Source: Pseudomonadota bacterium
GTDB lineage: Bacteria; Pseudomonadota; Gammaproteobacteria; Steroidobacterales; Steroidobacteraceae
Direction: 5' to 3'
Assembly: GCA_021792815.1 (NCBI GenBank)
Contig: JAJYTX010000021.1
Span: forward strand, 1 to 15,057
DNA: 15,057 nt
A program made the position numbers and the translations under genes. Shown in pieces: positions 1 to 6,750 of the stretch. The stretch's first letter is position 1. The number at the start of each line of letters is the position of its first letter. The notes beneath the pieces are model-generated. The model saw only the letters and a list, made by a program, of their open reading frames with translations. It was not told where the DNA came from and did not search any database.

Positions 1-2
1 CG

Positions 3-623
3 GCGTTGTTCGACGGGATGGGTGCGCTGTCCTCGGCGTACAACGCCACGCCCGCTCGAGCATCGCGTACGTATGACGCCACGCGCGACGGCTTCGTCAT
101 CGCCGGCGGCGCTGGTATTCTAGTGCTGGAGGAAATCGAGCACGCACGAGCGCGCGGCGCACCGATTTACGCCGAACTGGTGGGGTATGGCGCCACGGGC
201 GACGGCGCCGACATGGTGGCTCCCTCCGGGGAGGGCGCGGTCCGGTGCATGCGCCAGGCACTGGGTACCGTCGAGGGGCCTATCGACTACGTCAATACGC
301 ATGGGACCTCGACTGTCCTCGGCGACATCGTCGAGATCAATGCGTTGCGAGAGGTCTTCGGCGACAGTATTCCGCCGCTGTCCTCGACCAAACCGCTGTC
401 GGGTCATTCGCTCGGTGCGGCGGGTGTGCACGAGGCGATCTACAGTCTACTGATGCTGAAAGGCGCATTTCTGGCCGCATCCGCGAATATCGATCAGCTC
501 GACGAGGCGGCGGCGGGATTCCCGATCCTGCGACAGATGCGCGAGGTCGAGGTGCGGACCGTGATGTCCAACAGTTTCGGCTTCGGGGGGGCCAATGCGA
601 CCCTGGTGTTCCAGAAAATCTGA
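3..623 (+). CDS. fabB: 3-oxoacyl-ACP synthase I (KAS I, FabB), 5'-truncated by the window edge
   Basis: This is the C-terminal half of a FabB-type condensing enzyme, which extends acyl-ACP with malonyl-ACP in type II fatty acid synthesis. It is essential for unsaturated fatty acids in FabA/FabB bacteria and acts in the cytosol. The reading frame is already open at base 3 (Ala-Leu-Phe-Asp-Gly-Met-Gly), so the TTG at 6 is not a real start. The first active-site histidine is in NTHGTST (codon 300-302). The second is in [14 protein letters not shown] (codon 405-407), which also carries the conserved lysine. The family C-terminus, [15 protein letters not shown], is intact and the stop is at 621-623. 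The active-site cysteine would lie upstream of the window. The close match to E. coli FabB, as I recall that sequence, makes FabB more likely than FabF. A fabA gene immediately upstream is a reasonable guess that cannot be tested here. Confidence 0.95.
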   Translation, partial: ALFDGMGALSSAYNATPARASRTYDATRDGFVIAGGAGILVLEEIEHARARGAPIYAELVGYGATGDGADMVAPSGEGAVRCMRQALGTVEGPIDYVNTHGTSTVLGDIVEINALREVFGDSIPPLSSTKPLSGHSLGAAGVHEAIYSLLMLKGAFLAASANIDQLDEAAAGFPILRQMREVEVRTVMSNSFGFGGANATLVFQKI

Positions 624-792
624 CCGGCCGGTACACCGCAGAAACACGTGGCGCACACCAGCCCGCAGCCGGCTGTCTGCCGGGCAGGTCTCCGTGGCGG
701 TGGTGAGCGGAGCCTGCGCAAGGGTACGGGCAGGCGCTGCGTCTTGACCAGCCCGCAGGCGGCGCCCCTCGAGGCGCGCAGGTAGAATGGGT

Positions 793-813
793 TCGATGCG
801 AACTCCGCATCGA
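793..813. repeat. perfect 8-bp inverted repeat (hairpin), loop of 5
   Basis: The arms TCGATGCG (793-800) and CGCATCGA (806-813) are exact reverse complements around the loop AACTC. No T-run follows on either strand, so it is not a standard intrinsic terminator. It could be part of a structured RNA, a protein-binding site or a remnant. It lies about 170 bases after fabB. Confidence 0.5.
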
Positions 814-881
814 CACAGCCATCGTCCGCCAGGCACGTGGTGCGAAGACAGAGCGTCAGATAAGGCCGCGCCAGTTAGTGC

Positions 882-907
882 CATAATTTGACATAATATA
901 TATTATG
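882..907. promoter_or_regulatory. operator-like array: three CATAAT/ATTATG half-sites at 10-base spacing
   Basis: CATAAT occurs at 882-887 and 892-897, and its reverse complement ATTATG at 902-907, so the half-sites start exactly 10 bases (one helical turn) apart. The last two form a perfect 16-base palindrome (892-907) made almost only of A and T, in DNA that is otherwise very GC-rich. The array overlaps a TTGACA -35 box (888-893), the position expected for a repressor or activator site. The hexamers look Fur-like, but the 4-base gaps do not fit the contiguous arrangement of a classical Fur box. The regulator is unknown. Confidence 0.45.
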
Positions 908-915
908 CGCACTAT
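888..915 (+). promoter_or_regulatory. putative sigma70 promoter with a perfect -35 box
   Basis: TTGACA at 888-893 matches the -35 consensus exactly. At a 16-base spacing lies CACTAT (910-915), a weak -10 with three of six matches. Transcription would start near 922 and read toward the diguanylate cyclase, leaving a leader of about 400 bases, or toward an unrecognised frame beginning at ATG 922. The weak -10 and the overlapping half-site array would suit an activated or repressed promoter. Confidence 0.35.
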
Positions 916-1236
916 TGGACGATGTTTCACTGGCTACACCCCGGGGAGTTCCTGGGCGTAAATGTGGATCTGGCGAACAAGAACACAGACCATGGAAGTC
1001 TACCGGCATCGAATTCCCGGCTGCCCGGCGCCAACGTTCGCTCGCTTGGCAGCTCTGATCGCGACGATTTCTCCGACCCGCTCACCGCAGGCGTGCGTCG
1101 GGATAACTTGCAGGGAGCCTTGGTGGTGCTGTTGTCCGAAACGAGCCGGGGATTTCCGGCCCGAACGGCATGGGGATGCGATTCGGATCGCGTGTCGGCG
1201 TGCACCTCGCCGGTAGCACTGGAACGGTCGGTCCAG

Positions 1237-1242
1237 TATAAT
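1237..1242 (+). promoter_or_regulatory. putative -10 box (exact TATAAT) upstream of the diguanylate cyclase
   Basis: An exact TATAAT lies 86 bases before the cyclase ATG. No good -35 is found at 16-18 bases upstream (TAGCAC at 17), and there is no TGn extension. It is therefore a plausible but incomplete promoter, perhaps needing an activator. Confidence 0.35.
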
Positions 1243-1328
1243 CCGCTCGGCCACGACCGCGGGCCATATGGGCATTTTGCCGTCTGGGTCCGGCTGCCCG
1301 GTGTCGTAATCCACAGTCCGAACGATCC

Positions 1329-2342
1329 ATGCGGTATCTCGAGAACAAGCAACAAAGTGCCGAGCTGCTGAGACTGATCCTGCCTCTGATGGTACGCCAG
1401 AACGCCGCCTACCATCCGGTGAGCTACGCACTGTGGTACGAGCACGTGGCGGGCCTCAATCCGGCTTTGAGCGCTGCCCTCGCCGCCCGACTCGAAGCGA
1501 GTGATCCGCTCTCGGAGGAGGACGCCTACCAGCTTTACGCCCGGCACATTTCCGAGCGCGATGCGGCGGTGCTCGAGACCCTGCAACAGCGTCTGCAGGG
1601 CCTGCTGGAAGATACGGCGCAGGAAGTCGGCTCGGTGAGCCATGAAAGCGGCCGCTTCAGGCAGGCGCTGCAACAGAGCAGCAGCGATTTGACGCCCTAC
1701 GTCAGCGCAGCGGTCGTGCAGGAGGTGATCCGCCGGTTGCTCAGCGAGGCATTGCGCATGGAGGCGGCCACCGGAGTGCTGGCGGAGAAGCTCGAGGCGC
1801 GGACCCAGGATGTCCTGTCGCTGACCGCCCGGCTCAAGGATGCGCACACAGAAGCGTTGACTGATCCGCTCTGCGGCATCTGCAACCGCCGCGGATTCGC
1901 GCGCTCGACGCAGGCGTTGTGCGAATCGGACCAGGGGCTGGACGGCAGCGTGCTGGTGCTCCTCGACGTGGATCACTTCAAGCAGCTCAACGACACCTTC
2001 GGGCATCTGCTCGGGGACCAGGTGCTGCGCAGCATCGCCGATGTGTTGCGGGCGAACATCAAGGGCCGGGATGTGGCGGGACGAATCGGCGGGGAGGAAT
2101 TTGCGCTGTTGCTGCCTCAGACGCCGCTTCAGGGGGCGCATAGCCTCGCCGAACAGATCCGCATCGCGGTCGAGCGGGGACGGATCCACCGCGGCCCCGA
2201 TGAAACCGTCGGCGCCGTCACGATATCCCTCGGCCTGGCGCTCGGCCGGCCGGGCGAGTCCATGGATGAACTGATGGCTCGCGCGGATGCAGCGCTCTAT
2301 GAGGCCAAACGCGGTGGGCGAAACCGGGTCTGCGTGTCATAG
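1329..2342 (+). CDS. GGDEF-domain diguanylate cyclase, soluble, with helical N-terminal region
   Basis: The likely reaction is condensation of two GTP into cyclic di-GMP in the cytosol. The C-terminal GGDEF domain spans about residues 170-337. It opens with the D179-P-L motif and has the metal-binding LDVDHFK segment (D213). The catalytic loop is GGEEF at 254-258, an active variant in the family, and the domain ends in ADAALYEAKRGGRN. The inhibitory I-site position, five residues before the loop, reads K245-G-R-D248 instead of R-x-x-D, so product inhibition may be altered. Residues 1-170 are helical and lack membrane segments. The SAELLRLILPLM...YALWYEHVAG stretch is of a kind I associate with some proteobacterial GGDEF proteins, presumably a sensory or localisation region. 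The ATG at 1329 has no clear Shine-Dalgarno site, but the frame upstream, open only from 1242, offers no better start. Confidence 0.9.
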   Translation: MRYLENKQQSAELLRLILPLMVRQNAAYHPVSYALWYEHVAGLNPALSAALAARLEASDPLSEEDAYQLYARHISERDAAVLETLQQRLQGLLEDTAQEVGSVSHESGRFRQALQQSSSDLTPYVSAAVVQEVIRRLLSEALRMEAATGVLAEKLEARTQDVLSLTARLKDAHTEALTDPLCGICNRRGFARSTQALCESDQGLDGSVLVLLDVDHFKQLNDTFGHLLGDQVLRSIADVLRANIKGRDVAGRIGGEEFALLLPQTPLQGAHSLAEQIRIAVERGRIHRGPDETVGAVTISLGLALGRPGESMDELMARADAALYEAKRGGRNRVCVS

Positions 2343-2372
2343 CCGTCGCAGGACCAGTCTGCTCCGAGACGC

Positions 2373-2394
2373 CGGCCGCAGCCATTCTGCGCCG
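2373..2394. terminator. possible hairpin between convergent genes
   Basis: In the 59-base gap between two converging stops, CGCAG (2377-2381) pairs with CTGCG (2387-2391) around CCATT. The stem extends by three further pairs if one C (2376) is bulged. It is well placed to end transcription from both sides. The lack of a T-run leaves it uncertain. Confidence 0.3.
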
Positions 2395-2401
2395 CCTGGG
2401 C

Positions 2402-3358
2402 TCACCAACGCGACGGATATATCGGTCCCGCATAGACTCCGTTGTCGAAGCTGCAACCGACATCCGGAGAGTACAGGCTGTTCAGCGCGATGAACTGCAT
2501 GCCGTCGGCCGTCTGAACGCCGACCATCGGCAGACGCACGTCGAAGACCGGCCCGCAGTTAGTGATGGTGCCCACTTTCACGTGGCGGCGCATCTGACGA
2601 GTGTCGGCCTCGAGACGTCGCTGGAAGGCGTTCTGTGCCGTGCGCCGCGCGGCCAGCCAGTCCTGGCGGGCATGATGCCTCGCGGCGCGGAACTGCTTGA
2701 AGCGGTTCTGCACAGTCGCGATGTTCGGCAGGATGCGCACCGAGCGGGTGTTGTTACCCGAGTTGTTCAGCCCCGGCGACGGATACATGCTGCTCGACGG
2801 AAACGACGTATAAATCACCCCGTTTGCGCTGCGGCTGGGGTTGCCGAGCGCGTCCGCATATGCGGCCTCGAACGCGATGTAACCCGCCGAATCCAGGCGC
2901 GGCGCACCGCAGTTGTGTGTATTGGCGCACTGGAACAGGCGCAGGCTGGACAACGGGGTGACGAATGTGCGGCCATCGCGCAGGGTTATCCGGGCTGTAC
3001 CGCCCATAGGCCCCCATACGTGGCCTGAATTGTAGCCGTCGTACCAGCCAGCCGACCCGGTATTGAGGCTGACGAGCGATTGGATGTCTCGGGCGTTGTA
3101 GATCGCATAACGACCCGATGGCATCAGGAAGCCATATGCCCATATCGTGTCGGTTTTCGGGATCAGGTAGATTTTCCGGCCCAGATCGTCGGTTGAAATG
3201 ACCGAGAAGCCGTTGTTCGGATAGGACTTCAGGGTGCTGAGCGATGCGGGGGTTGGGGCTTCCACGACTCGTGGCCGGGAAACCGTCGCGCACCCCGAAA
3301 GACCGGCGGTCGTCATCACGAGCATCGCCGCCATCAACCTGAAATCTCTTCTGATCAT
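2402..3358 (-). CDS. lipoprotein of unknown family
   Basis: This is a 318-residue protein that I do not recognise. It starts with a lipoprotein signal, M-I-R-R followed by a hydrophobic stretch and the lipobox L-S-G-C with Cys23 as the lipidation site, so it is expected to be membrane-anchored in the cell envelope. The chosen ATG (3356-3358) sits 5 bases after a strong GGAAGGA site. The frame is also open upstream to an ATG at 3415, but that would bury the signal peptide. After the lipobox come a Pro/Ser-rich linker and a soluble region with repeated Gly/Tyr/Asn-rich segments. A basic, probably helical segment follows (about residues 220-260, rich in Arg, His and Gln). The last part has cysteines in NCGPVF and VGCSF that could form a disulfide. 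It converges on the diguanylate cyclase and follows the SYLF gene on the same strand at 345 bases. Function unknown. Confidence 0.8.
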   Translation of the reverse strand: MIRRDFRLMAAMLVMTTAGLSGCATVSRPRVVEAPTPASLSTLKSYPNNGFSVISTDDLGRKIYLIPKTDTIWAYGFLMPSGRYAIYNARDIQSLVSLNTGSAGWYDGYNSGHVWGPMGGTARITLRDGRTFVTPLSSLRLFQCANTHNCGAPRLDSAGYIAFEAAYADALGNPSRSANGVIYTSFPSSSMYPSPGLNNSGNNTRSVRILPNIATVQNRFKQFRAARHHARQDWLAARRTAQNAFQRRLEADTRQMRRHVKVGTITNCGPVFDVRLPMVGVQTADGMQFIALNSLYSPDVGCSFDNGVYAGPIYPSRW

Positions 3359-3363
3359 CTCTA

Positions 3364-3370
3364 TCCTTCC
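3364..3370 (-). promoter_or_regulatory. ribosome binding site deciding the lipoprotein start
   Basis: On the - strand GGAAGGA ends 5 bases before the ATG at 3358. It supports this start over the in-frame ATG 57 bases upstream and agrees with the lipoprotein signal that begins here. Confidence 0.7.
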
Positions 3371-3703
3371 GCAACGTACGCTGGGGTCCGGCGGAATTCT
3401 CGACCGATCAGGCACGGGGAAATCGGCAAGACGTCACAGTCTGCGTCGTTCCGCAAAGAATCCGCAGGCGGCATTGATCCATATCAGTTCAGGGCACGGC
3501 GCGAGCCGGTGCATCCTGAGGATGGCGTGCCCGCTCGCGCGGTGCGTGTCTTGCCCGCGTGAGGCGACCGGGTGGAGCCAGGACTGCCGGCGAGCGCTGC
3601 GTCGTTCCCTGTCCTTTTCGACGCCCCTGCCCCCGGCCAGAGCAGCGACGCACTGGCGACTCGCGACGGCCGACGCCGCCCAGGTGCGTCCCGCAGACCC
3701 GGT
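3371..3703. other. 333 bases between the lipoprotein gene and the SYLF gene, no gene seen
   Basis: Both neighbours are on the - strand, so this holds the 3' flank of the SYLF gene and the upstream region of the lipoprotein gene. I see no convincing terminator with a T-run after the SYLF stop and no well-matched sigma70 promoter for the lipoprotein. Frames open across it on the + strand are reversed copies of the neighbours' coding strand with no recognisable content. Confidence 0.5.
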
Positions 3704-4273
3704 TCAGCGCGCCGGCGTGAACGAGAACTTCTGTCCGGCCACTGCCGCCTGGTACATCAGGCCGCCTTTGGCGATCGTGAACACCGCCACGCCGTTCTGG
3801 TAATGCCCCACCGCGGTGGCGTGCGACGCGTTGCCGCTGGCACCGGCCTCCGTGCCAGCCGTGCCGGCGCTCGCCGAAGCGGAGGCCGTGAGGGCCACGG
3901 CGTTCACGTCCGCACTCAGTGAGAACTTGCCGGACCGGAAGCGCTGCAGCGCCGCCGGGGTCTGGAAGAACACCATCTCGCTGTAGGCCTGGCCGCCCAG
4001 CTGAAAGCCGATGCTGACCTGCGTCATCGACGTCTTGCCGATGTAGCGGCCCTGCTCGTAGACACGCCCATCACCGTGGGCCGCGCCGATGAAGAAACCG
4101 CCCTTGCCGACCGTGGGAAAGACGGCGTAGCCGTAGCAGGTTTTGAAGAACTCCGCGGTCTGGCCCGCATGCCTGAACAGCGCGATCGTGTCGCTGTAGC
4201 GATTGGCGAGCGCGACGGGGGCGCCCAGTATCAGCGCGAGGCATGCGAGCGATCGCCAGCGCAATGCGTTCAT
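3704..4273 (-). CDS. secreted SYLF-domain (Ysc84 family) lipid-binding protein
   Basis: This 189-residue protein belongs to the SYLF/Ysc84 family, whose eukaryotic members bind phosphoinositides. Bacterial members are mostly uncharacterised envelope proteins. Residues 1-23 form a signal peptide (basic start, hydrophobic core, cut after A-L-A). The domain then runs through CYGYAVFPTVGKGGFFIGAA, the YIGKTSMTQVSIGFQLGGQAYSE segment split across about residues 77-99, VFFQTPAALQRF, an Ala/Ser/Gly-rich stretch (about 127-152) and the closing GVAVFTIAKGGLMYQA. These are the conserved landmarks in the usual order and the length is normal. A GGAGG site (4282-4286) lies 8 bases before the ATG, and a GATAAT on the - strand (4303-4308) could be a -10 box without a clear -35. 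The gene is divergent from the pilus operon. No link between the two is visible. Confidence 0.88.
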   Translation of the reverse strand: MNALRWRSLACLALILGAPVALANRYSDTIALFRHAGQTAEFFKTCYGYAVFPTVGKGGFFIGAAHGDGRVYEQGRYIGKTSMTQVSIGFQLGGQAYSEMVFFQTPAALQRFRSGKFSLSADVNAVALTASASASAGTAGTEAGASGNASHATAVGHYQNGVAVFTIAKGGLMYQAAVAGQKFSFTPAR

Positions 4274-4628
4274 GCAACGGCCCTCCAGTGGAATCCGGGC
4301 CCATTATCGCGCAAGCCGCCGGTGCGTGCTCGGCAGCGCGCCGTGCCGCGCTGCGGCCGCCGGGCGACCCGCTTCCCTCCGTGCAAGCCTCACCAGGGGA
4401 GCTCCCGCAACCGGTCCGGACGGCCGGGATCTGCCGCCGGCGCACGGCCGCGCAGACCGCTCCGTCCGGGTACCGCACGGCCGGCCGGGCCGTCCCCAGG
4501 GCCCGGCGCCCCGCCCGCCCGCCCGCGCCGCTCGTCGGCCGCGCGGTGCCGCCGGTCAGCCGGCGGCGGACACCGTGAGGCGGTCCCGGTAGAGTCCTTG
4601 CGGGTCCAGGGAGCCAAGAATCGCAACC
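4274..4628. other. divergent intergenic region between the SYLF gene and the pilus operon
   Basis: These 355 bases are extremely GC-rich (about 4310-4560 is almost only G and C). They hold the Shine-Dalgarno site and a possible -10 (4303-4308) of the SYLF gene on the left, and a possible sigma70 promoter for the pilus operon on the right (4567-4595). Frames open through it on both strands are rich in Arg, Pro and Ala, as expected by chance at such base composition. I see no gene in it. Confidence 0.55.
4567..4595 (+). promoter_or_regulatory. putative sigma70 promoter of the minor pilin operon
   Basis: CGGACA (4567-4572, four of six -35 matches) and TAGAGT (4590-4595, four of six -10 matches) are separated by exactly 17 bases. 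Transcription would start near 4602, about 27 bases before the GTG of the first pilin gene. The match is moderate and could arise by chance. No sigma54 site was seen. Confidence 0.35.
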
Positions 4629-5237
4629 GTGCGAAAACTGATCATCAGACGGCAATGCCGGGTGCATACGCCCCCCCCAGCGCGCCAGAGCGGTGTGACG
4701 CTGATCGAGCTGGTGGTCGTCATGATCCTGATCGCCATCCTGCTCGCGATCGGCATACCCTCGTACTATTCCGTGACCACCTCCAACCGGCTCGCCACCG
4801 AGATGGATGCGCTGATCGGCGACCTGCAGTATGCCCGTTCCGAGGCGGTGCGCGAGGGCCAGAGCATCTCGGTCTGCGCGCAGAGCTCCACGACACCGGA
4901 CACCTGCGCCGCCCCGGGCAGCGATGCGTGGCAGAGCGGCTGGATCGTGTTCACCGATTTCAATGCCGACGGTGCGCTCGACAGCAGCAACGATACGATC
5001 CTGCGGGTTCAGCCGACGCTCAAAGCCGGCGACGTATTCACCGCCAGCGCGCCGGCGGGCACCGGCAACCCTACTCTGAATTATGTCCTGTTCAACCGCG
5101 ACGGATTTGCGTATGTGGGCGCCCCCTCCATGACCCTGACGCTGACCGACCCGAGCGGCAAGTCTTACTTCACGCGCTGTCTGATGCTGTCGCAATCGGG
5201 CGTGATCAATACCGAGACGGGGACGAGTTGCCCATGA
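4629..5237 (+). CDS. fimT: minor pilin, FimT/GspH family
   Basis: This 202-residue type IV prepilin-like protein is probably part of the minor pilin complex that primes pilus assembly in the inner membrane. The prepilin peptidase site is G22|V23-T-L-I-E27. It has the conserved Glu at mature position 5, but Val rather than the usual Phe at position 1. A hydrophobic helix follows to about residue 43, then NRLATEMDALIGDLQYARSEAV, the hallmark of the GspH/FimT family. Cysteines in the globular part (SVCAQ...TCAAP, and RCLM with the terminal SCP) may form disulfides. The start is GTG with a GGGAG 15 bases upstream. A GTG at 4662 is an alternative. A run of eight C (4671-4678) lies between start and cleavage site. 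The stop overlaps the pilV ATG (ATGA). Only one such protein is present, so FimT versus FimU cannot be decided. Confidence 0.88.
   Translation: MRKLIIRRQCRVHTPPPARQSGVTLIELVVVMILIAILLAIGIPSYYSVTTSNRLATEMDALIGDLQYARSEAVREGQSISVCAQSSTTPDTCAAPGSDAWQSGWIVFTDFNADGALDSSNDTILRVQPTLKAGDVFTASAPAGTGNPTLNYVLFNRDGFAYVGAPSMTLTLTDPSGKSYFTRCLMLSQSGVINTETGTSCP
4671..4678 (+). repeat. homopolymer tract of eight C in the fimT leader
   Basis: Eight consecutive C encode prolines of the leader, between the GTG start and the prepilin cleavage site. It is the longest single-base run I see in the window (runs of seven G occur at 585-591 and 9082-9088). A gain or loss of one base would move the start out of frame with the pilin. 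Confidence 0.9.
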
Positions 5238-5914
5238 GCCCCAACCCCGGTCCGCAGCCGATGCGCATGCGCGGCTTCAGCCTCGTCGAGGTGCTCGTGG
5301 CGCTGATCATCATCTCCGTGGGCCTGCTCGGCATCGCCAAGATGGACGCCCTGGTGTTGTCGAACGCCGGCATCTCGCGCCAGCGCGCGCTCATCGCGCT
5401 CGAAGCGCAGAGCCTCGCGGCGAGCATGCACGCCGACCGGGACTACTGGGACAGCGCGCCGAACAACCTGCAGGTCACGCTCACCCCGAACACCAGTCCC
5501 TACGTCCAGGTGGCCAACGACGGCACCCTGGCCACGGCGGTGAGCGCCGCCTATGCCGCCATGGGCAGCTCGATGTCGATCAACGGGGCGCTGCAGAGCA
5601 CCGGCAGCAGCGCGGACAGCTGCGAGCTCGGCGGATCTCTCGCGCCCTGCAGCGCGGTGCAGATGGCCGCCTATGACCTGACCGAGTGGGCGCAGGGAGG
5701 CACGGGCAAGGTGACGAGCCCGATCGCCGACACGACCACGACCGTGAGCTGCTCGTCGCCGAGCGGTGTCGTCGCCTGCATCATCGACGTGCAATGGTAT
5801 GAAAACACGGTGAACGCCACCAGCGTGGAGCAGAAGGCGCAGGCACTGGCGCAGTCGACGTCCGGCACCAGCGCCTTCCAGAAGCAGACCTATGAGCTGG
5901 TGGTGCAGCCATGA
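5234..5914 (+). CDS. pilV: type IV pilus minor pilin PilV
   Basis: This 226-residue minor pilin belongs to the PilV family (type IV pilus modification protein). Its short leader ends in R-G14|F15-S-L-V-E19, a canonical class III signal with Glu at mature position 5. The helix VLVALIIISVGLLGIAKMD matches PilV closely. The body has the family pattern of a segment rich in Ala and Gln after the helix (RALIALEAQSLAASMHADRDYW) and cysteine pairs (SCELGGSLAPC and VSCSS...VACI). The ATG overlaps the fimT stop as ATGA and the stop overlaps the pilW ATG in the same way, which suggests translational coupling. It is expected to sit with PilW, PilX and PilE in the tip-proximal priming complex. Confidence 0.93.
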   Translation: MSPNPGPQPMRMRGFSLVEVLVALIIISVGLLGIAKMDALVLSNAGISRQRALIALEAQSLAASMHADRDYWDSAPNNLQVTLTPNTSPYVQVANDGTLATAVSAAYAAMGSSMSINGALQSTGSSADSCELGGSLAPCSAVQMAAYDLTEWAQGGTGKVTSPIADTTTTVSCSSPSGVVACIIDVQWYENTVNATSVEQKAQALAQSTSGTSAFQKQTYELVVQP

Positions 5915-6750
5915 GCCGTGCCGGGCGCAGCGCGCACCGCGACAGCCGGCTCGCCGTCCGGTACGCGGCCGGCTATTCGCTCATCGAGCTCATGGTCGCG
6001 ATCCTCATCGCGCTGTTCCTGATCGGCGGGGTGCTGATCGTCGAGCAGGGCGTCCATCAGTCGCACAGCGACAACAGCGCGCTCGCGCAGATCGATGACG
6101 AGGAGCGCTTTACCCTCACGCTGCTCAGTGAGCTGGTTCGCGAGGGCGGCTACTACCCGGATCCCACCGCGATCAACCAGGACACCGCCCTGCCGCAGCA
6201 GGACGTGACGGCGAGCGACGGCGATCAGCTGAACTTCAACGCGCGCGACGCGGTGTACGGGGTCAGTGTCGCCGGGGCGACCGGCAGCACCACCCCGGGG
6301 CTGACCACCGATTCGCTCGCCGTGCGCTTCATGACCGCCAATAACGACGGTATTCCGCTCTGCGACGGCACCAGCAACCAGACCGGCAGCGACCAGATCT
6401 ACATCAACTACCTGTACGTGCCGAGCAGCGGCGGCCTGTACTGCGAGGTGGGCAGAGCCAGCCCCGGCAATCCGACCCAGATCAGCTGGGACGCCTCCGG
6501 GCCGATCGAGCTGGTCAAGGACGTCCAGGACATGCAGATCTGGTACGGCCTCAGCTCCAGCACGTCCGGGTCAGACAACAACGTGGTCGAATACGTCCCG
6601 GCGGCCAGCATGAGCGCCGCGGACTGGGCGTCCGTCACTTCGGTCAAGCTGCTGCTGACCTTCACCAACCCGCTGGCCGCCGAGCCGGGACAGAGCAAGG
6701 TGCTGCTGTTCACCCTGGTGGCCGATCTGATGGGGCGCACCGGACCATGA
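5911..6750 (+). CDS. pilW: type IV pilus minor pilin PilW
   Basis: This 279-residue protein has the PilW layout: a longer basic leader, the cleavage site G21|Y22-S-L-I-E26 (Tyr rather than Phe at mature position 1), then LMVAILIALFLIGGVLIVEQ. The region after the helix (ALAQIDDEERFTLTLLSEL, then REGGYY) is the family's recognisable stretch. Two cysteines (LCDGTS and YCEVG) may pair. The C-terminal part, IELVKDVQDMQIWYG followed by VTSVKLLLTF, fits the conserved end of PilW. Both ends overlap the neighbouring genes by ATGA. It is a core subunit of the minor pilin priming complex in the Pseudomonas-type system. Confidence 0.92.
   Translation: MSRAGRSAHRDSRLAVRYAAGYSLIELMVAILIALFLIGGVLIVEQGVHQSHSDNSALAQIDDEERFTLTLLSELVREGGYYPDPTAINQDTALPQQDVTASDGDQLNFNARDAVYGVSVAGATGSTTPGLTTDSLAVRFMTANNDGIPLCDGTSNQTGSDQIYINYLYVPSSGGLYCEVGRASPGNPTQISWDASGPIELVKDVQDMQIWYGLSSSTSGSDNNVVEYVPAASMSAADWASVTSVKLLLTFTNPLAAEPGQSKVLLFTLVADLMGRTGP

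Larger units (their letters stand above)
624..1328. other. 705-base stretch without a convincing gene between fabB and the diguanylate cyclase
   Basis: No reading frame here shows a recognisable domain on either strand. The content visible is as follows. An imperfect hairpin lies 38 bases after the fabB stop (arms 661-668 and 677-685, no T-run). A perfect 8-bp hairpin lies at 793-813. An AT-rich island at 881-907 carries the CATAAT half-sites and a TTGACA box. An exact TATAAT lies at 1237-1242. A + strand frame from ATG 922 to 1371 is open for 149 codons, but it resembles nothing I know, has weaker GC bias at third positions than the flanking genes, and runs into the cyclase gene. The stretch looks less GC-rich than its neighbours. 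It could be regulatory DNA, a small RNA locus or a decayed gene. Confidence 0.6.

Noticed and set aside
127..152. Ala/Ser/Gly-rich stretch of the SYLF protein (these numbers are protein residues; about bases 3818-3895) as a novel insertion
   Set aside because: Similar Ala/Ser/Gly-rich stretches are, to my knowledge, usual in secreted proteobacterial members of this family, so it is not unusual.
882..907. Fur box reading of the CATAAT array
   Set aside because: The hexamers are separated by 4 bases rather than being contiguous as in the classical 19-base Fur site, and no iron genes lie immediately downstream.
922..1371. 149-codon frame on the + strand starting at the expected transcription start of the TTGACA promoter
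   Set aside because: Its product resembles nothing I know, its third-position GC bias is weaker than in the real genes, it has no ribosome binding site, and it overlaps the start of the cyclase by 43 bases. A leaderless small protein is not excluded, so it is discussed as part of the gap instead.
927..2189. 420-codon frame on the - strand across the diguanylate cyclase
   Set aside because: It is antisense to a clear GGDEF gene and its product (rich in Arg, Gln, His, with no domain) is what GC-rich DNA gives by chance.
3359..3415. Upstream ATG extending the lipoprotein by 19 residues
   Set aside because: The extension would place charged residues before the signal peptide. The downstream ATG has a strong ribosome binding site 5 bases away.
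4076..5233. Long + strand frame running into pilV, giving an apparent 612-residue protein
   Set aside because: The part before 5234 is antisense to the SYLF gene or out of frame with fimT and is low-complexity Arg/Pro/Ala. The prepilin signal and the ATGA overlap fix the pilV start at 5234.
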